The notes under the pieces are model-generated. The model did no database searches. It was not told the DNA's origin and worked only from the letters and a program-made list of their open reading frames with translations. A program made the position numbers and the translations under genes. Below, piece after piece: positions 51,461 to 62,880 of a DNA stretch of 64,000 nt. Source of the stretch: Ichthyophis bannanicus (Eukaryota; Chordata; Amphibia; Gymnophiona; Ichthyophiidae); assembly GCA_033557465.1 (NCBI GenBank), contig CM066031.1, positions 1,673,818,800 to 1,673,882,799 on the forward strand, in the 5' to 3' direction. Within the stretch, counting starts at the first letter, position 1; the number at the start of each line of letters is the position of its first letter.

Positions 51461-51549
51461 GTTAAGTTTTAAAGCTGAGAAAAAGAGAGAGAGAGAGAGA
51501 AAAGGAAAGATAGATAGAGATACAACTCCTGGGGAGGTGGGTGGGTTGT

Positions 51550-51644
51550 GAAGACTTATTCCTGCTGTTCCCAGAGATCACCTGTTACAGGTAAGTAACT
51601 GTGCTATCTCCAGGAACAAGCAGGAATGAGTCTTCACATATGGG
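51550..51644 (+). repeat. DIRS-D internal complementary region
   Basis: CACCTGTTACAGGTAAGTAA (inverse of left end) fused to TATCTCCAGGAACAAGCAGG (inverse of right end). Confidence 0.88.
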
Positions 51645-54020
51645 GACTCCCAAGCTGAGATGCCTGGAGTCCCAGCATGTCATAGGTTGGAACATGCTAT
51701 CTCCAAGAACACCAGACATCCTGAGGATGGAGGGTAGGAGTTGAAGAAAGAAAGGTGCTGTGGAACAGCTGACCTAGCATAGGCTTGCAGACAAGGAGTC
51801 CATGTGTGGATGATAATTGTCATCAATGATATTGCAAAGAAAAAATATTGCAATAGGGACCTCCCCTAACAGGACTTTAGAGAAGTATGGAGGTTCATGG
51901 GATCTACTGGGGAACCGTAGAGGAACCTCGAGAAGGACCTCACTGTAAGTGGAGGTAGTAAACCTGTAGGAAAAGTTATGGAGGTCAGAATCCTGAAAGG
52001 TAACAGGGAACCCCAGGAGAAAACTGGGGTAGTACAAAAACGGTGGGCCTTCAGCAAAAGGCTTTATGATAAAAACCCAACTCTTTTGGCAGTAGAGTGG
52101 CTCACTCTTAGGAACAAGAAGAGAAAGGCTAACCGATTTGGACAGACAGGCCCAGTCCTTGTGGGGAGAAAGGGTATGGGAACCCCTTGTATCCCAAAAG
52201 AAAGGACAACACCGGAGGCGTTAGAGCCTGTGAGTAGCTGAAGATCTGCAATGTCTCTCCTAACTGAAGTCAGCTGGGAGAGATATTGGAGCATGGAGAG
52301 CTTCAGAGATACCTAAACCTTAGGGTTATGGGAGGTGTTAACTACCACCAAAGTGGTTGTGAGTGTAGGACCTTAAAACAGGCTGGATAGCATAAGTATG
52401 GGTAAAGCCCATCTGTCAGAATCATATGGCTATATGAGCTTGGACTGTCAGGTAGATAAAGCAGAAACATATCTACCGATAGTAAAATATCTCGACAGAT
52501 ACAGATATATATATATATATATATCATATAGATATATGAGAATATATCTATAGTGAGATATGAAGGGCATAAAATACTCACACATGATAGACATAGACAT
52601 CTGTAAGATGTGTGTTATAGGTATGAATCTATATATATACACCTCTATATGGAAGTCTGCAAGAAGCAGACAGAGATATGCCTACAAAGGGTATTCACAT
52701 AGGAAAATGTGGAGAGGAAAGATTCATCTAATAACAAGAAGGTGGAACCTACTTGAGAAGACATATAGAGAATCAATTCCCACTGGTTATGGCTACAGGA
52801 ATGCTAGGTAGTAGAATAACCAGGATGGTTACGTGAAAGCAGAGGATGATATCAGTCTGCAGCCTGCAAGTCCCGAGTATTCTAGAATGCTAGCATGGTA
52901 AGTGAATAGAAGACGCATAGGAATGAGATACCATGCTGACCTGCTTAAGGGCAAAAAGGTATCATGCGTTCTTACCATGACGACGAGCTGGAAGGAGAAA
53001 ACATATTCCCTATTGGAAATACTATGGACCAAAGCAGGGAATTAGCAACTCCTTAAGCTTTCACGTAAGAGGAGGCCTATGTCCTTTATATTAAAAGGAG
53101 AACTTTTCTAGTCATGGGAGACATGACTGAAAAAGCCTTTTTCAACCATCTAGTATGGCTGTTGGAAAAAAAGCCCTCCCCCCATGCTCTCTAGCAAGGG
53201 CCCATAGTGGAGAGCTTCTCTGTAGAATTGCAGAGAGCATGATGCAGGAGAATGGGGAGATAGAACTGGCTGCAGAAGAGCCAGTAGCTATGTCAACTAT
53301 GCTGCCAAACCCAGGGGAATGGAGATGGCAGAAAGAGAAGACAATCCAGCAAGCTTGTAGTGAAAAAACTTTCAAGACAGATGACAGCACTGACTTGGAG
53401 CCACTACCTAGACCAGACAGAATGTTAGCGGAGGACAAATCTGTTGCTGGTGAACAAGAACCAGTGGTTGAAAGATTAAGGCTCCTGCATTGGCAGCTGC
53501 TTGCCAGACAGCAGAAGAATGGTACTGTTTAAAAACAGTAAGAACAGACAAAACAAGAGTAGAAAACTCTGGACGTGTCTGATGAACTGCTTCAAAGCAA
53601 GATTGAAAAAGAGGAGTCAACTCAGAGAAGAGAACTCCGCACTGGAAAAGTAAGAAAACTAGAGAGGCTGAAGAAAAGCCCTCCAGTGAAGCAATACCGC
53701 TCTTACAGAGGAAAAACCCTGGTAAGAGGGTAAAGAGAATGGAGATGAAGAAAACTTACAAAGCAGTAAGTTTATAGGAGGGAGAAAAGACATGCTGGCA
53801 CAGGAAACTATCATTTGATAGTGGATAGACCTCTTTCCCTAGAAGGAAAGAGGAAAAATCCTGTGACCTAGAAGCATGAACATCCTAACAGCTCATAGAA
53901 AGAATGGATGTCTTTCGGGAAGAGATCCATGTTTAGGATTTAGAATGACAGTAGTGGATTGTCTCTAATGAGCAGAAGCAACTGCAGATTGTAATCCCCA
54001 GAGTCACAAGCATCTGATGA
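51645..54020. other. DIRS-D internal stretch without recognisable pol
   Basis: Begins like the YR side of other copies (GGAGGGTAGGAGTTG near 51730) but then leaves the family. Purine-rich on the + strand, with a short TA repeat at 52503-52524. Only ILQRSSPLWALAREH on the minus strand (about 53180-53225) recalls RNase H (ALRLWALAREHQI in DIRS-B). The origin of the rest is unknown. Confidence 0.5.
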
Positions 54021-54025
54021 ATTGA

Positions 54026-56293
54026 TCAGAAACCCTGTGGTTGCTGGGTTTGCTGAGCCTGGTGAGAGGTTGAACTCTGTAGACCAGGACGATGCTTCCC
54101 CTGTTTGGGAACATCTGTATGATGGGCAGATGATGCATAAAACCTTCTTCTCCTATGGAAAGAAAGTTTGGCAGGACATTTCCTACCTACTGGGACAGAA
54201 GAAGGTGCAGAACAGCTCCTAGGAACAGGTAAGTCAGTGGAGAACTGAGTAACCTGACGTAAAGACGCCTTGTTGAAAAGATTGTCTCCAGTGCAAGGAG
54301 TATGTCCCAGTCTGTGCTGTGCCCATTTGTCCAAGCCTGAAGCTTGGAGCCAGGCTCTACGTCGTGCCCCTATGGTTATAGCAGAAGTCCTGCTAACAGA
54401 CTCAAAAGAGTCTAGGGAAGCACGAGTAAGAAACCAAGAGATATTCTGGAGATGCTTGAGTAGTGAAGAATAGTCTGCACTCCTGGACTCTGGAAGAGAA
54501 GGAGTCAAAAGATGTAATTGCTTTGTGACCTCCTCAAGAGATAGACTCATATAGAAAATATATGAGAGAATTCTTGCAGAAAGCATAGATGTCTGGAAGG
54601 TTTGACATCCAAAGGCATCAAGTATCTTAGACTCACGACCTGGCGGATAAGAAGAGTGCTTTTTCTTACTCTTTACCCGCCTCATTGCTGATTCCACAAC
54701 TATGGAATGATGAGGAAGTTGAGTCTTTTGAAACCCTGGAGAGGGGGGCACTTGATATAAGAGATCAGTTGCTCTGGAAGGTGGGGGTACCCTTAAAGGT
54801 GTTTCCAACATTCCTAGAAGGAGATTCTGCAAGGAATGATGCAAAGGAAGCATTATGTTCTCCTTTGCTTTGGTAGAAAGAGTCCTGTGCAGGATCATGT
54901 CCTGGGATAGGAATGGCAAGAGATCTTGCTATATCTAGGAGGAAACTCTGGAAAGAGGGTTCCCCAACAGTATTTTCCCTTGGACAGGTTAGATCTGGAG
55001 AACTAGCCTGAGCACCGACAGAGCTATCCAGATATATAGGAATAGAAGATCCTGCACAGTGCAGTGTGGAATGCTTAAAGGATGGTCGCCGGTACTGGCT
55101 GTCAGGAGCAGCGACCGTCATTACCACATTGTCCATGCCAGGTATCGACTCCAAGCTTGGCATAGAAGGGAGCGATCCTGTTGAAAAAAAGCATGGTAGG
55201 AGTTGGCCACGATGCTACTGTGGATACCGGTACCGATGCCAATACCGGTACCGATGTCGGAGTCGAGTTCGACAAAGACATCGGAGCAGTCATTAGTGAC
55301 CGTTCAATCGGTACCGAGGTAAGCGAAACCCTCCGGGTGCTATCCTCGGTACCGAGCCACCGGTATCGATCGGTGTCGGTACCAAAATGTACTGGTACCG
55401 AGTCTTCCAGACTAGAGAGCGATTCTAAACTCGGCATCGATAAGCGAAGCATGGAAGGCACCGACTGTAAGGGTAAAGAGGACATCGGTACCGACTTCGG
55501 TACCGTGTCTGATACCGGTCAGTGAAGGTCCGCTAGTGACAACTCAATCGGCCTCGAGGGAACCGAGAGTTGCGGATCCGAATCATCGGAACAGAGCCTT
55601 CGGTACCACCCGGAGCTGGTACCAAAGTGAGTCGGTACCCAGTCCTCCAGACTGGAGATCGATTCCAGACTCGGCATCGAAGGAAGCGAGGCTATCGATG
55701 CACGTCTGGAGGGTACCGACGTCGGTGGTAGTATCTGCTGGTACCGATAATGGAAGGTCAGTCTGGAATGTATCCACCGGTCCCGAAGGCACCGAGGACG
55801 CCAGATAACCATCCCTGGTGAGGAGTATTTCATCCAACACCAGTGCCGATGTCGGGGTATCGGTACCACTCGAAGCGGATGCCACCACCGGACATGGCTC
55901 AGGTATGTTCTGTGAGGGGTGAACCCCAGGAACAACCTGAAACCCCTTATACGCTTTGGAGACCAAAGACTCCCGCCGGGGTTTTGAAGCCAGTAGGCCT
56001 TCGAGGGCAAGGCCGGAGCCGTCTACATGCTGTGCATGAGACCTACCACTCGAGTGCTGGCTAGTCTTAACAGACTGTTTGTGGGTTACCTGATCTTGTG
56101 TAGAAGAAGAAGGGGACGGTGCCCCGAAGCTGGAGGGAAACCGTGTATCGAGGGAACCTCGATATTGAAGACTTCTTCTCACCAAACTATTGTCAGGACC
56201 CAAGCAGGTTAGACATCGACATCGAGGGTCTAAAAATAAAGTTGTACCGCCACAGTTTGAACATTTCTTGGAGAAAGTGGCTGGCGGTTCCAT
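54026..56293 (-). pseudogene. DIRS-D gag-like protein, three frames
   Basis: N-terminal frame (55583-56293, 236 codons, ATG at 56293) starts with a zinc motif: KKCSNCGGTTLFLDPRCRCL followed by TCLGPD. A Ser/Val/Pro-rich middle (55102-55485) is in a second frame. The C-terminal frame (54026-54919, 298 codons) has the core LYQVPPSPGFQKTQLPHHSI, FLTRASLDSFESVSRTS, GARRRAWLQASGLDKWAQHR and a basic tail. Two or more indels separate the frames. The coding DNA repeats GGTACCG many times. Confidence 0.82.
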
Positions 56294-56511
56294 GAAGGAA
56301 AAAGAAGAGGCCTAAAAGGCCTAAGATACCGTGAGACACTATGAAGAAAAAATATTCCCTGAAAAAGGAAGATTTTACAAGAAAAGAAAACACCGGCGGT
56401 ACCAGTGGCGTCGGGAAGACAGCCGCAACCACAAGAAAACTAAAGAAATAAAACAAGCATTTTCTGCGGTGACAGGACGACGTCCTGCCGGCTCCGCGTA
56501 AAAACGAAAAC

Positions 56512-56647
56512 TGAGGAGAGGCAGTTGGGAAAGGCGGGAAGGCAGCACGCAGGCGTGGTGGGATGCTTCCAAAAGCTCTTTGATTGGACGCTGAGAAGCG
56601 TTCCCGTGCAGACTCCGTCGGTACCGACGTACCCATATGTGAAGACT
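56512..56647 (-). repeat. DIRS-D right inverted terminal repeat
   Basis: Inverse of 51324-51460; the outer bases to 56671 are right-end specific and match the ICR. Confidence 0.9.
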
Positions 56648-56671
56648 CATTCCTGCTTGTTCCTGGAGATT

Positions 56672-57560
56672 ATCTAGTTTAAAAGCTGCTCTATCTCCTT
56701 TTTAAAGGTTAATGTCAGCAGCCTGGTTCCATCCCGGTTAAGGTGAAGCCCATCCCTTCGGAAGAGCCCCTCCTTTCCCCAGAATATTCCCTAGTTCCTA
56801 ACAAATCCAAAACCCTCATCCTTGCACCCTTGTCTCATCCATGCATTGAGACTGGAGCTCTGCCTGCCTTTTGGGCCCTGCGCGTGGCACGGGAAGCATT
56901 TTAGAGAATGCTTCCCTGGAAGTTCTGGATTTCAACTTCCTACCTAAAAGCCTAAATTTAGCCTCCAGAACCTCCCTACCACATTTTCCTATGTCATTGG
57001 TACCGACATGTACCAAGAGAGCAGACTCCTCCCCAGAACTATCTAAGACGTTGTCTAGGTGGCGCATGAGGTCCGCTACCTTCGCACCAGGCAGGCATGT
57101 TACCAAGCGATCCTCACGACCACCATCCACCCAGCTATCTACATGCCTAATGATCGAATCACCAACTATAACGGCTGTCCTAACCCTTCCCTCATGGGCA
57201 CTTGACCCTGGAGAAACTTCCTCGGTGCAAGAGTGTTGTACATCACCTGGAGGACAGGTCCTAGCTATAGGATCACTTCCTGCCACACCAGGGTAATGTT
57301 CTCCTGCCACGTGACCTCTCTCCTCCATGGAAACAGGGATGCTGCCAGACTAGAGGTGGGACTTCATGACTATATCCCTGTAGGTCTCGTCTATGTACCT
57401 CTCTGTCTTCCTTATGTCTTCCAAGTCTGCTATTATTGCCTCCAGAGATCGGACTCGTTCCCTGAGAGCAAAGAGCTCTTTGCACCTTGTACACACGTAA
57501 GACCCCTCACCAACTGAGAGAAAATCATACATGTGACACTCAATGCATATCCTTTCAAAA
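56672..57560 (-). pseudogene. CR1-2 LINE ORF1 with esterase-like domain
   Basis: N-terminal part (57350-57532): SYVCTRCKELFALRERVRSL, a Cys motif followed by a coiled coil. Then 171 codons (56816-57328) with an SGNH-hydrolase signature: VIVGDSIIRHVD (block I Ser, residue 58), LLVHVGTNDIGK (block III, residues 107-112) and FSKMLPVPR. CR1 ORF1 proteins with such esterase domains are known. A frame break lies near 57330, and DIRS-D separates it from ORF2 (51275 and below). Confidence 0.87.
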
Positions 57561-58667
57561 TTTTGTTGAACACCATTTAGGATTATTTTAGGACACCCTG
57601 AGGGGAGCTACCTTTTGTTTATCAGGATATTTTTATCTATCAGGATATACACTGATTGGAGTTAGGTGTAGAATTGTTTAATTTACCATCTTCTATGGTC
57701 CAACAAGACATTTGCGGTTTCTTGATTCATATTATATATCTACAACTAGTTGTTCAAAAATTAACATTATGTATCTGTATAACATCATATGACTGAACAA
57801 TTAGATAGTGTTTCTAACTAGATGGCATGCTATTCAGGTATGGTACTTATACATGTTGGATGAATTTGTGGTTTTGAGATGACAGGACTGTGACAAGCAT
57901 TCTTAAGCTGCTTACATTTTCTTTCATTTAAATAGACATATTTGCATTTTCAGTTTCACTTTCCATACTTTGGTTTTGATCTTTTCTACCCATCCCGTCT
58001 TGATACAATCAGAAGGATAGACTGTAGACATGTGACAAACTTTTTAAAAAGAAACTGATATTTCTCCTGCACACCTTTGACCTTGCCGTTTTGGCACCTT
58101 TTCAAGGTGTTTAAAAGCTGCTTGAGGTGCAGTCTGTAATGCGGACATTATTCAAGCCTGGAAGACATTGTGGTGTATGAACAAGGCCAGTTTCTCTGCT
58201 TTCTTTTTCAACTTTATAGGCAAGACTGGACGTTATTTTGTTACCGTTAGGTCTCTAATATATTCTTGTTTTCTCCTCCCATTAGATTTTAGAATTGGTG
58301 GTCACTGTTTATGTTTGTGGTTCATAGCGACTAAGTAAGGTTTTAAAGCCTATACCTTTTCCTGCTCTCCCCACACTTTTTAACACTGAATATCATAGAA
58401 TTGGTTGCAGATTTACATATGCTAACAGTTTTGTTTCCCAATGAACCAATGGCTCTCTTTCTGATATGGCTTATCTTTAATTTTGATGAAAGTATTTCTG
58501 ACAATACAGTATACACACACACAGCTTGACCTAGGGACTTACATGTGGTCCTCCTCGTCCCTTCTGTTTAAGCACCCTTTGGTGAGACTTTTATGCGTGG
58601 TTTGTTCAGTTCACGTTTGGGTAGTCTGTAATTGACTATATAGTTTTTAGTACAATGTTTACTCGCT
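57561..58667. other. No recognised feature
   Basis: AT-rich sequence without coding signal or known repeat motif that I can identify. A short CA run is at 58510-58523. Confidence 0.4.
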
Positions 58668-58922
58668 CAGTATATTTATTTAATTAACATTTTTTATATA
58701 CCGTCTTTCTACGAATCAAGACGGTTTACATAGAACGTTTCAAGGCAGTGTGTTTCAACTGTTTACAAGGAACAAGGTAACAAGGATACATAAGTGAACA
58801 AAATGAACTAATTACAATGATCAATGATCAACTATTTACATGTGCAAGTGTATAGAGCTACAATTGGTTGTATTATGGGTTTGAGGGAGCATGGGCGGTA
58901 AGGTAGATGTAAGGGTTAGGTA

Positions 58923-59600
58923 TTAGGGTGGTAGGGAAAAATATTCAAGAAAGAGGTGGGTTTTTAACTTCTTTTGAAATTCAGAGTGATTCACACAGTT
59001 ACGTAGTTCATGAGGAAGGGTATTCCATAGGGATGGAGCATAGAGGGAGAAGGCCTTGTTGATAGTAGATTGTTTGCAGTGCCTTTTATTTGTTGGTATG
59101 GTCAGTAGGTTTTGGTAGAGGAACGGTGTGTTCTTGTGTTGTTGGAGAAGGCAAGGAGAGGAGAGAGGCATGGAGCTGACTCCTTTAGGATAATTTTGTG
59201 TATAAGAGTGAGAACCTTGAATTAAGCTCGGTGTTGAATTGGGAGCCAGTGGAGATCATACAGGACTGGTGTAATATGGGATCGTCTGGGGGTGTTGGTT
59301 ATAAGCCGCGCTAATGTATTCTGGGCTAGTTGGAGGGGTAGGATGGTGTTCTTGGGGAGGCCATGATAGATCAGATTACAGTAGTCAAGCGAAGGGGTTG
59401 TGAGGGCCTGACAGACTGTGCGAAAGGAGTCAGGGCTTAAGAGAGGTTTGAGGTTCCTGAGAGTACATAGCTTTGCGTATATTGTATTGGTGGTTCTCTT
59501 TATTTGATCGGAGAAGGAGAGGTTCTGATCAAGGATGATTCCAAGATATTTCACTTGGTTTTTTATCGTGAGTGTGAGATCGCCAAAGGTGAGGGTTGGG
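58923..59600 (-). pseudogene. L2-2 ORF2 C-terminus
   Basis: VKYLGIILDQNLSFSDQIK-like start (59500-59554), LTTPSLDYCNLIYHGLPKN, LARLITNTPRRSHITPVLYD, LHWLPIQHRA, then after a frame change AFSLYAPSLWNTLPHELRNC and FQKKLKTHLFLEYF. This is the domain after RT in L2 ORF2, ending at about 58923. Confidence 0.87.
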
Positions 59601-60560
59601 GGAGGGGTGTAGGAGGGATTGGAAAATACTTGAAGAACCTCAGTTTTGGCTTGGTTAATTAGTAAGTTGTGCTGGGAGAGTCAAGCTTTGAGGCTGATTA
59701 GACATTCATTTAGTTTAGTAAAATTAGGGTTAGTGAGGTTAAATGGGGTGAAGCACATCATGTCGTCTGCGTATAATTGGTATTGAATGCCATAGTTTTG
59801 AAAAATTTTGCAGACAGGTTGGAGGAAGATATTGAAAAGTAACGCGGATAGGCTAGAACCTTGGGGGACACCTTGTTTTAGCGTGAATTGGAGGGAGGTA
59901 TCACTTCCAATACGGACCTGTTGGGTTCTGGAGTCCAAGTAGGATTGGAACCATTTTAGAGTTGTGCCTCTCAGTCCTATTTCATGAAGTCTGATTAGGA
60001 GTTGATGGTGGGGGAGGGAGTCAAAGGCGGCGGATAAGTCAAGGAAAATAAATAGGCATCCTTGTGCGGGGTTCTGGGTATGTAAGTACAAGGAATCTAG
60101 AAGGGAGGTAAGGAGGGTTTTAACTCCGTGATTCTTTTTGAAACCATGCTGGAATAAGTCAAGGGGAGAGTGGTCGTCAATGTAGTCCTGGAGTTGGGTT
60201 TGGACAAGTTTCTCAGTTATCTTTGCAAGGAAAGGGATACTAGAGAAGGGTCTATAGGATGAAGGGGAGGTGGGGTCTAGTTTAGCTCCTTTTAGGATTG
60301 GGCGGATAGAGGCACATTTAAGTGGGAGTGGTACAGAACCAGTCTGGAGGGAGGTCTGTACAATATTCAGAATGTGGGGGCTGAAGGAACTTCTGGTAGA
60401 CTTGATCCAGGGGACAGGACAAGGATCAAGGGTAGAGGTTGAAGCATTCAAATCTTTAATAACATCAGATACATTATCTAAAGTAATGGGATGAAACTCA
60501 TTCCATGAGTTTGAGAAGATTGCATCTTGTGGTTGGGTGATGTGGTCAGGAGTGAGTTGG
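59601..60560 (-). pseudogene. L2-2 reverse transcriptase
   Basis: 256 codons open (59681-60451): TLDPCPVPWIKSTRSSF, ASIRPILKGAKLDPTS, SYRPFSSIPFLAKITEKLV, FQHGFKKNHGVKTLL, IFLDLSAAFDSLPHHQLL (Asp), GVPQGSSLSALLFNIFL and QLYADDMMCF (YADD box). A stop after SLKA (59681) breaks the link to the C-terminus, where the family has W.S.H.L.NQ.KTE text. One of the better-preserved LINE RTs here. Confidence 0.9.
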
Positions 60561-60609
60561 GAGTTATTGGTTGATAAAGGTGGGAGGAATTTAGAGGACA
60601 GATGGTTAG

Positions 60610-61979
60610 CTATAGCCTGCGCAGATATTTTGGTGGCTGGTCATGTTGTAAGGGCTCGTTTATTAGGGATTTGGTGATGGAGAAGAGCTCTCTTGGTTTA
60701 TTAAGCGCTCGTTGGATAATATTTTCATTGTATTCTCTTTTGTGGGTGAGGGTTTCTGAGCAGTAGGTTTGAAGTTTGGCTGTGTAGGCAACATGTACAT
60801 TGGTGTCTTGAGTGCGTCTCCATTTACGTTCAAGGCGTCTAAGCTCCCTTTTGAGTTTTCTCAGGTTTGTGGAGAACCATGGGGTTCTTCTACGGTGTTT
60901 TTGATGGTATTGCTTAGGTGGAAGTAGGGAGGCTGCAGATAGGATTTCATTCCATTTGGAGATGATGGACTCTTGGTTCAGGTTTTTGCTATTTAGTAGG
61001 TCAAGTGATGGAATTGTTTGCTCCAGGAAGGTGGCTGCATTGAATTGTTTGAATTTACGGGTGTGATGGAGATGTGTGTGTGGTTGACTGTTGTGGGTGG
61101 AGTAGGGGACGATGAAGAGGATGACGGCATGATCAGACCAAGGTATGGGTTGGATAGTGTGTAAGACCTGATCATTGAAGAGGGGGTGTTGTGGGAAAAA
61201 TATTAAGTCAAGGATGTTTCCTTTAGAATGTGTGGGGTGCTGTAGTATTTGGGTGAAGTGAAGAGTCTTCATTGCTTGGAGGAAGGATGAGGATTGTATT
61301 GAAGAAGTAGAGTGTAGGTTTAGGTCTCCTAAGATAATTAGAGGGCGTGAGGGAGGTGGGGTGAGCAGGCTGTATCTAGGATCATGGAGAGACCAGATGA
61401 GTCAGCCTGGGGGGCACAGTATAGAAGGTGCAGAGAAAGTTTGGAGTTAGAGACAGTAATGGAGTCCATGCCTGTGGTGGAAGTGGATTCAACAGTAGAG
61501 AGCTGCAAGTTGGATCTAGAGATAATAGCTACACCTCCTGCTCTTCCATGTAATCTGTTACATATATTGATTATGTTTTAGGGCATAATTGGTTTACTAG
61601 AACCAAGTCAGAGTCTTGGAACCAGGTTTCGGTGAGGCAGAGTATATCAAGGTTGTAATCAGTGATAAGGTCAGTTAGTAAAGGGATTTTATTTCTGGCT
61701 GAACGAGCATTGAGTAGGGCGCATTTGAGGGGGGATAGAGGGAGAGTATGGTTTTAGGCTAGGGTTTATAGTAATGGTTTTGAGTTTGCATGAACGGTGG
61801 TGGGGGTTATAGTGGGCATGAGAGAGGTGTGGTGGGGTAAATAGCTGCCTGGGAGAGTAGATTATTGGAATGGCGGCGCTATGGGTTAGAGTGAACGCAT
61901 AAGGGAAGACAAGCAGAAGGAGGTAGAGTAAACTGAGGGCAGACCTCAGTGTGAATAGGTACGATTTAGGAGTAGCCAT
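60610..61979 (-). pseudogene. L2-2 endonuclease and linker
   Basis: Endonuclease begins near 61700 in text like LITDYNLDILCLTETWFQDS (61600-61680; catalytic Glu), then LQHPTHSKGNILDLIFFPQH and PIPWSDHAVILFIV (Asp/His), and the linker RTPWFSTNLRKLKRELRRLE and NKPRELFSITKSLIN (60610-61272). The middle (61280-61600) is frame-shifted. A 96-codon frame at 61689-61979 with a hydrophobic start may be the ORF2 start. Confidence 0.82.
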
Positions 61980-61990
61980 TGTGGGAAGGA

Positions 61991-62732
61991 ATAGGAATAA
62001 AGTGGCAATATAAAGTATGGGGTAAGAGATAGAGTGGGAGAGGGAGTGAGAGGCGGAGACAGTGGAAAAGCTGGATCCAGAGACGGTTGAGAGGGGATTA
62101 TAAGGAGCGGTAGATATTACAGGGGTAGAATACCTTTGTAAATTGGCAAGAGTAAATACTTTTGTAACACGGATAGATACAATTGCAACTGAATGAAGTC
62201 AGATACACTTGTGGCACAGGTTGTGAGAGTATAACATTGTGCAGAAGTATACTTTGAAATGAGGAGAACTAGATACTTTCGTGGTACAAGTTGAGACAGA
62301 ATAACATTACGTGGTTATATATTTTGAGAAAAAGAATTGCAATTTAGTTTGGAACAATCGGCAACAATGGGTGTACACGGAAGCAGGGTGAACAGAGATG
62401 CTTACATTTGAAGCTGGAAAGAGGCTGATATGTTTAGTTCGAGCTGCTGCTGTAGGGCTAGGCGTCTCTAGTTGTTGGAGCTTGATGGGTGGTGATTCAT
62501 GTGCTGGAACAAATCGGAGTAGAGGCTGAAGCAGGATCCAGGCAGAGAGATATGTGACTGATGTCGCTTGCAATTTAAAGTCTTTGCTCTGGACCGTTTA
62601 TTCCATTTTTCTTGGTTATTTGATTTTTGGTATATGATTTTTATCATTGAGATTATTTCTTGCTATAACAGTTTATTTATTATTGTTTTAATTGCTTTTA
62701 ATTTATTTTTAATACTGCATTGTCTAGTTTAT
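61991..62732. other. Possible L2-2 5' UTR; otherwise nothing recognised
   Basis: Weakly repeated pieces (AGATACACTTGTGGCACAGG at 62200 and AGATACTTTCGTGGTACAAG at 62271, with ATAACATT nearby) suggest a short tandem repeat of about 70 bases. No coding motif. Confidence 0.35.
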
Positions 62733-62880
62733 GACTTTTTGTAAATGTTTTTAATTTTATTTGAAGTGTATTTTCCCCCTGAAGAAGGCGTCAGCTGAAA
62801 CGCATTGGCGTGGTTAAATAAACACTGCATGACCTGTTGCTGTCTTGGCACACCTGTTTTCGTTTGTTTCAGCCTACCCC
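62733..62880 (+). mobile_element. PLE-like 3' tail repeat, copy 2
   Basis: Homologous to 48467-48620, with CCTGAAGAAGGCGTCAGCTG, AAACGC, AATAAACACTGCATGACCTG and CTTGGCACACCTGTTTTCG. Confidence 0.5.

Larger units (their letters stand above)
51276..56671 (-). mobile_element. DIRS-D: gag-only DIRS retroelement in CR1-2
   Basis: Left end GCACAGTTACTTGCCTGTAA, right end GTTCCTGGAGAT; ITRs 51324-51460 and 56512-56647; ICR 51550-51644; gag 54026-56293. The space where RT, RNase H and YR should be (51645-54020) has no recognisable pol except a short RNase H relic at about 53180-53230. Gag is still readable, so loss of pol is not just age. It could move with enzymes from a related copy such as DIRS-B. 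Confidence 0.78.
58668..61990 (-). mobile_element. L2-2: minus-strand L2-type LINE
   Basis: Has a 3' tail at 58672 (TATTTATTTAATTAAC on the + strand) and ATACCGTC...GACGGTTTACAT, a C-terminus, RT and endonuclease in order to about 61980. The same family type as L2-1 but diverged from it. About 3.3 kb; the 5' UTR, if present, would be in 61991-62580. Confidence 0.85.

Noticed and set aside
52503..52524. TA microsatellite as a regulatory signal
   Set aside because: Short simple repeat, common by slippage; no supporting context.
56816..57328. Host esterase or lipase exon
   Set aside because: The GDS and GTND boxes are part of CR1 ORF1, with the CR1 Cys motif upstream and the CR1 endonuclease downstream.
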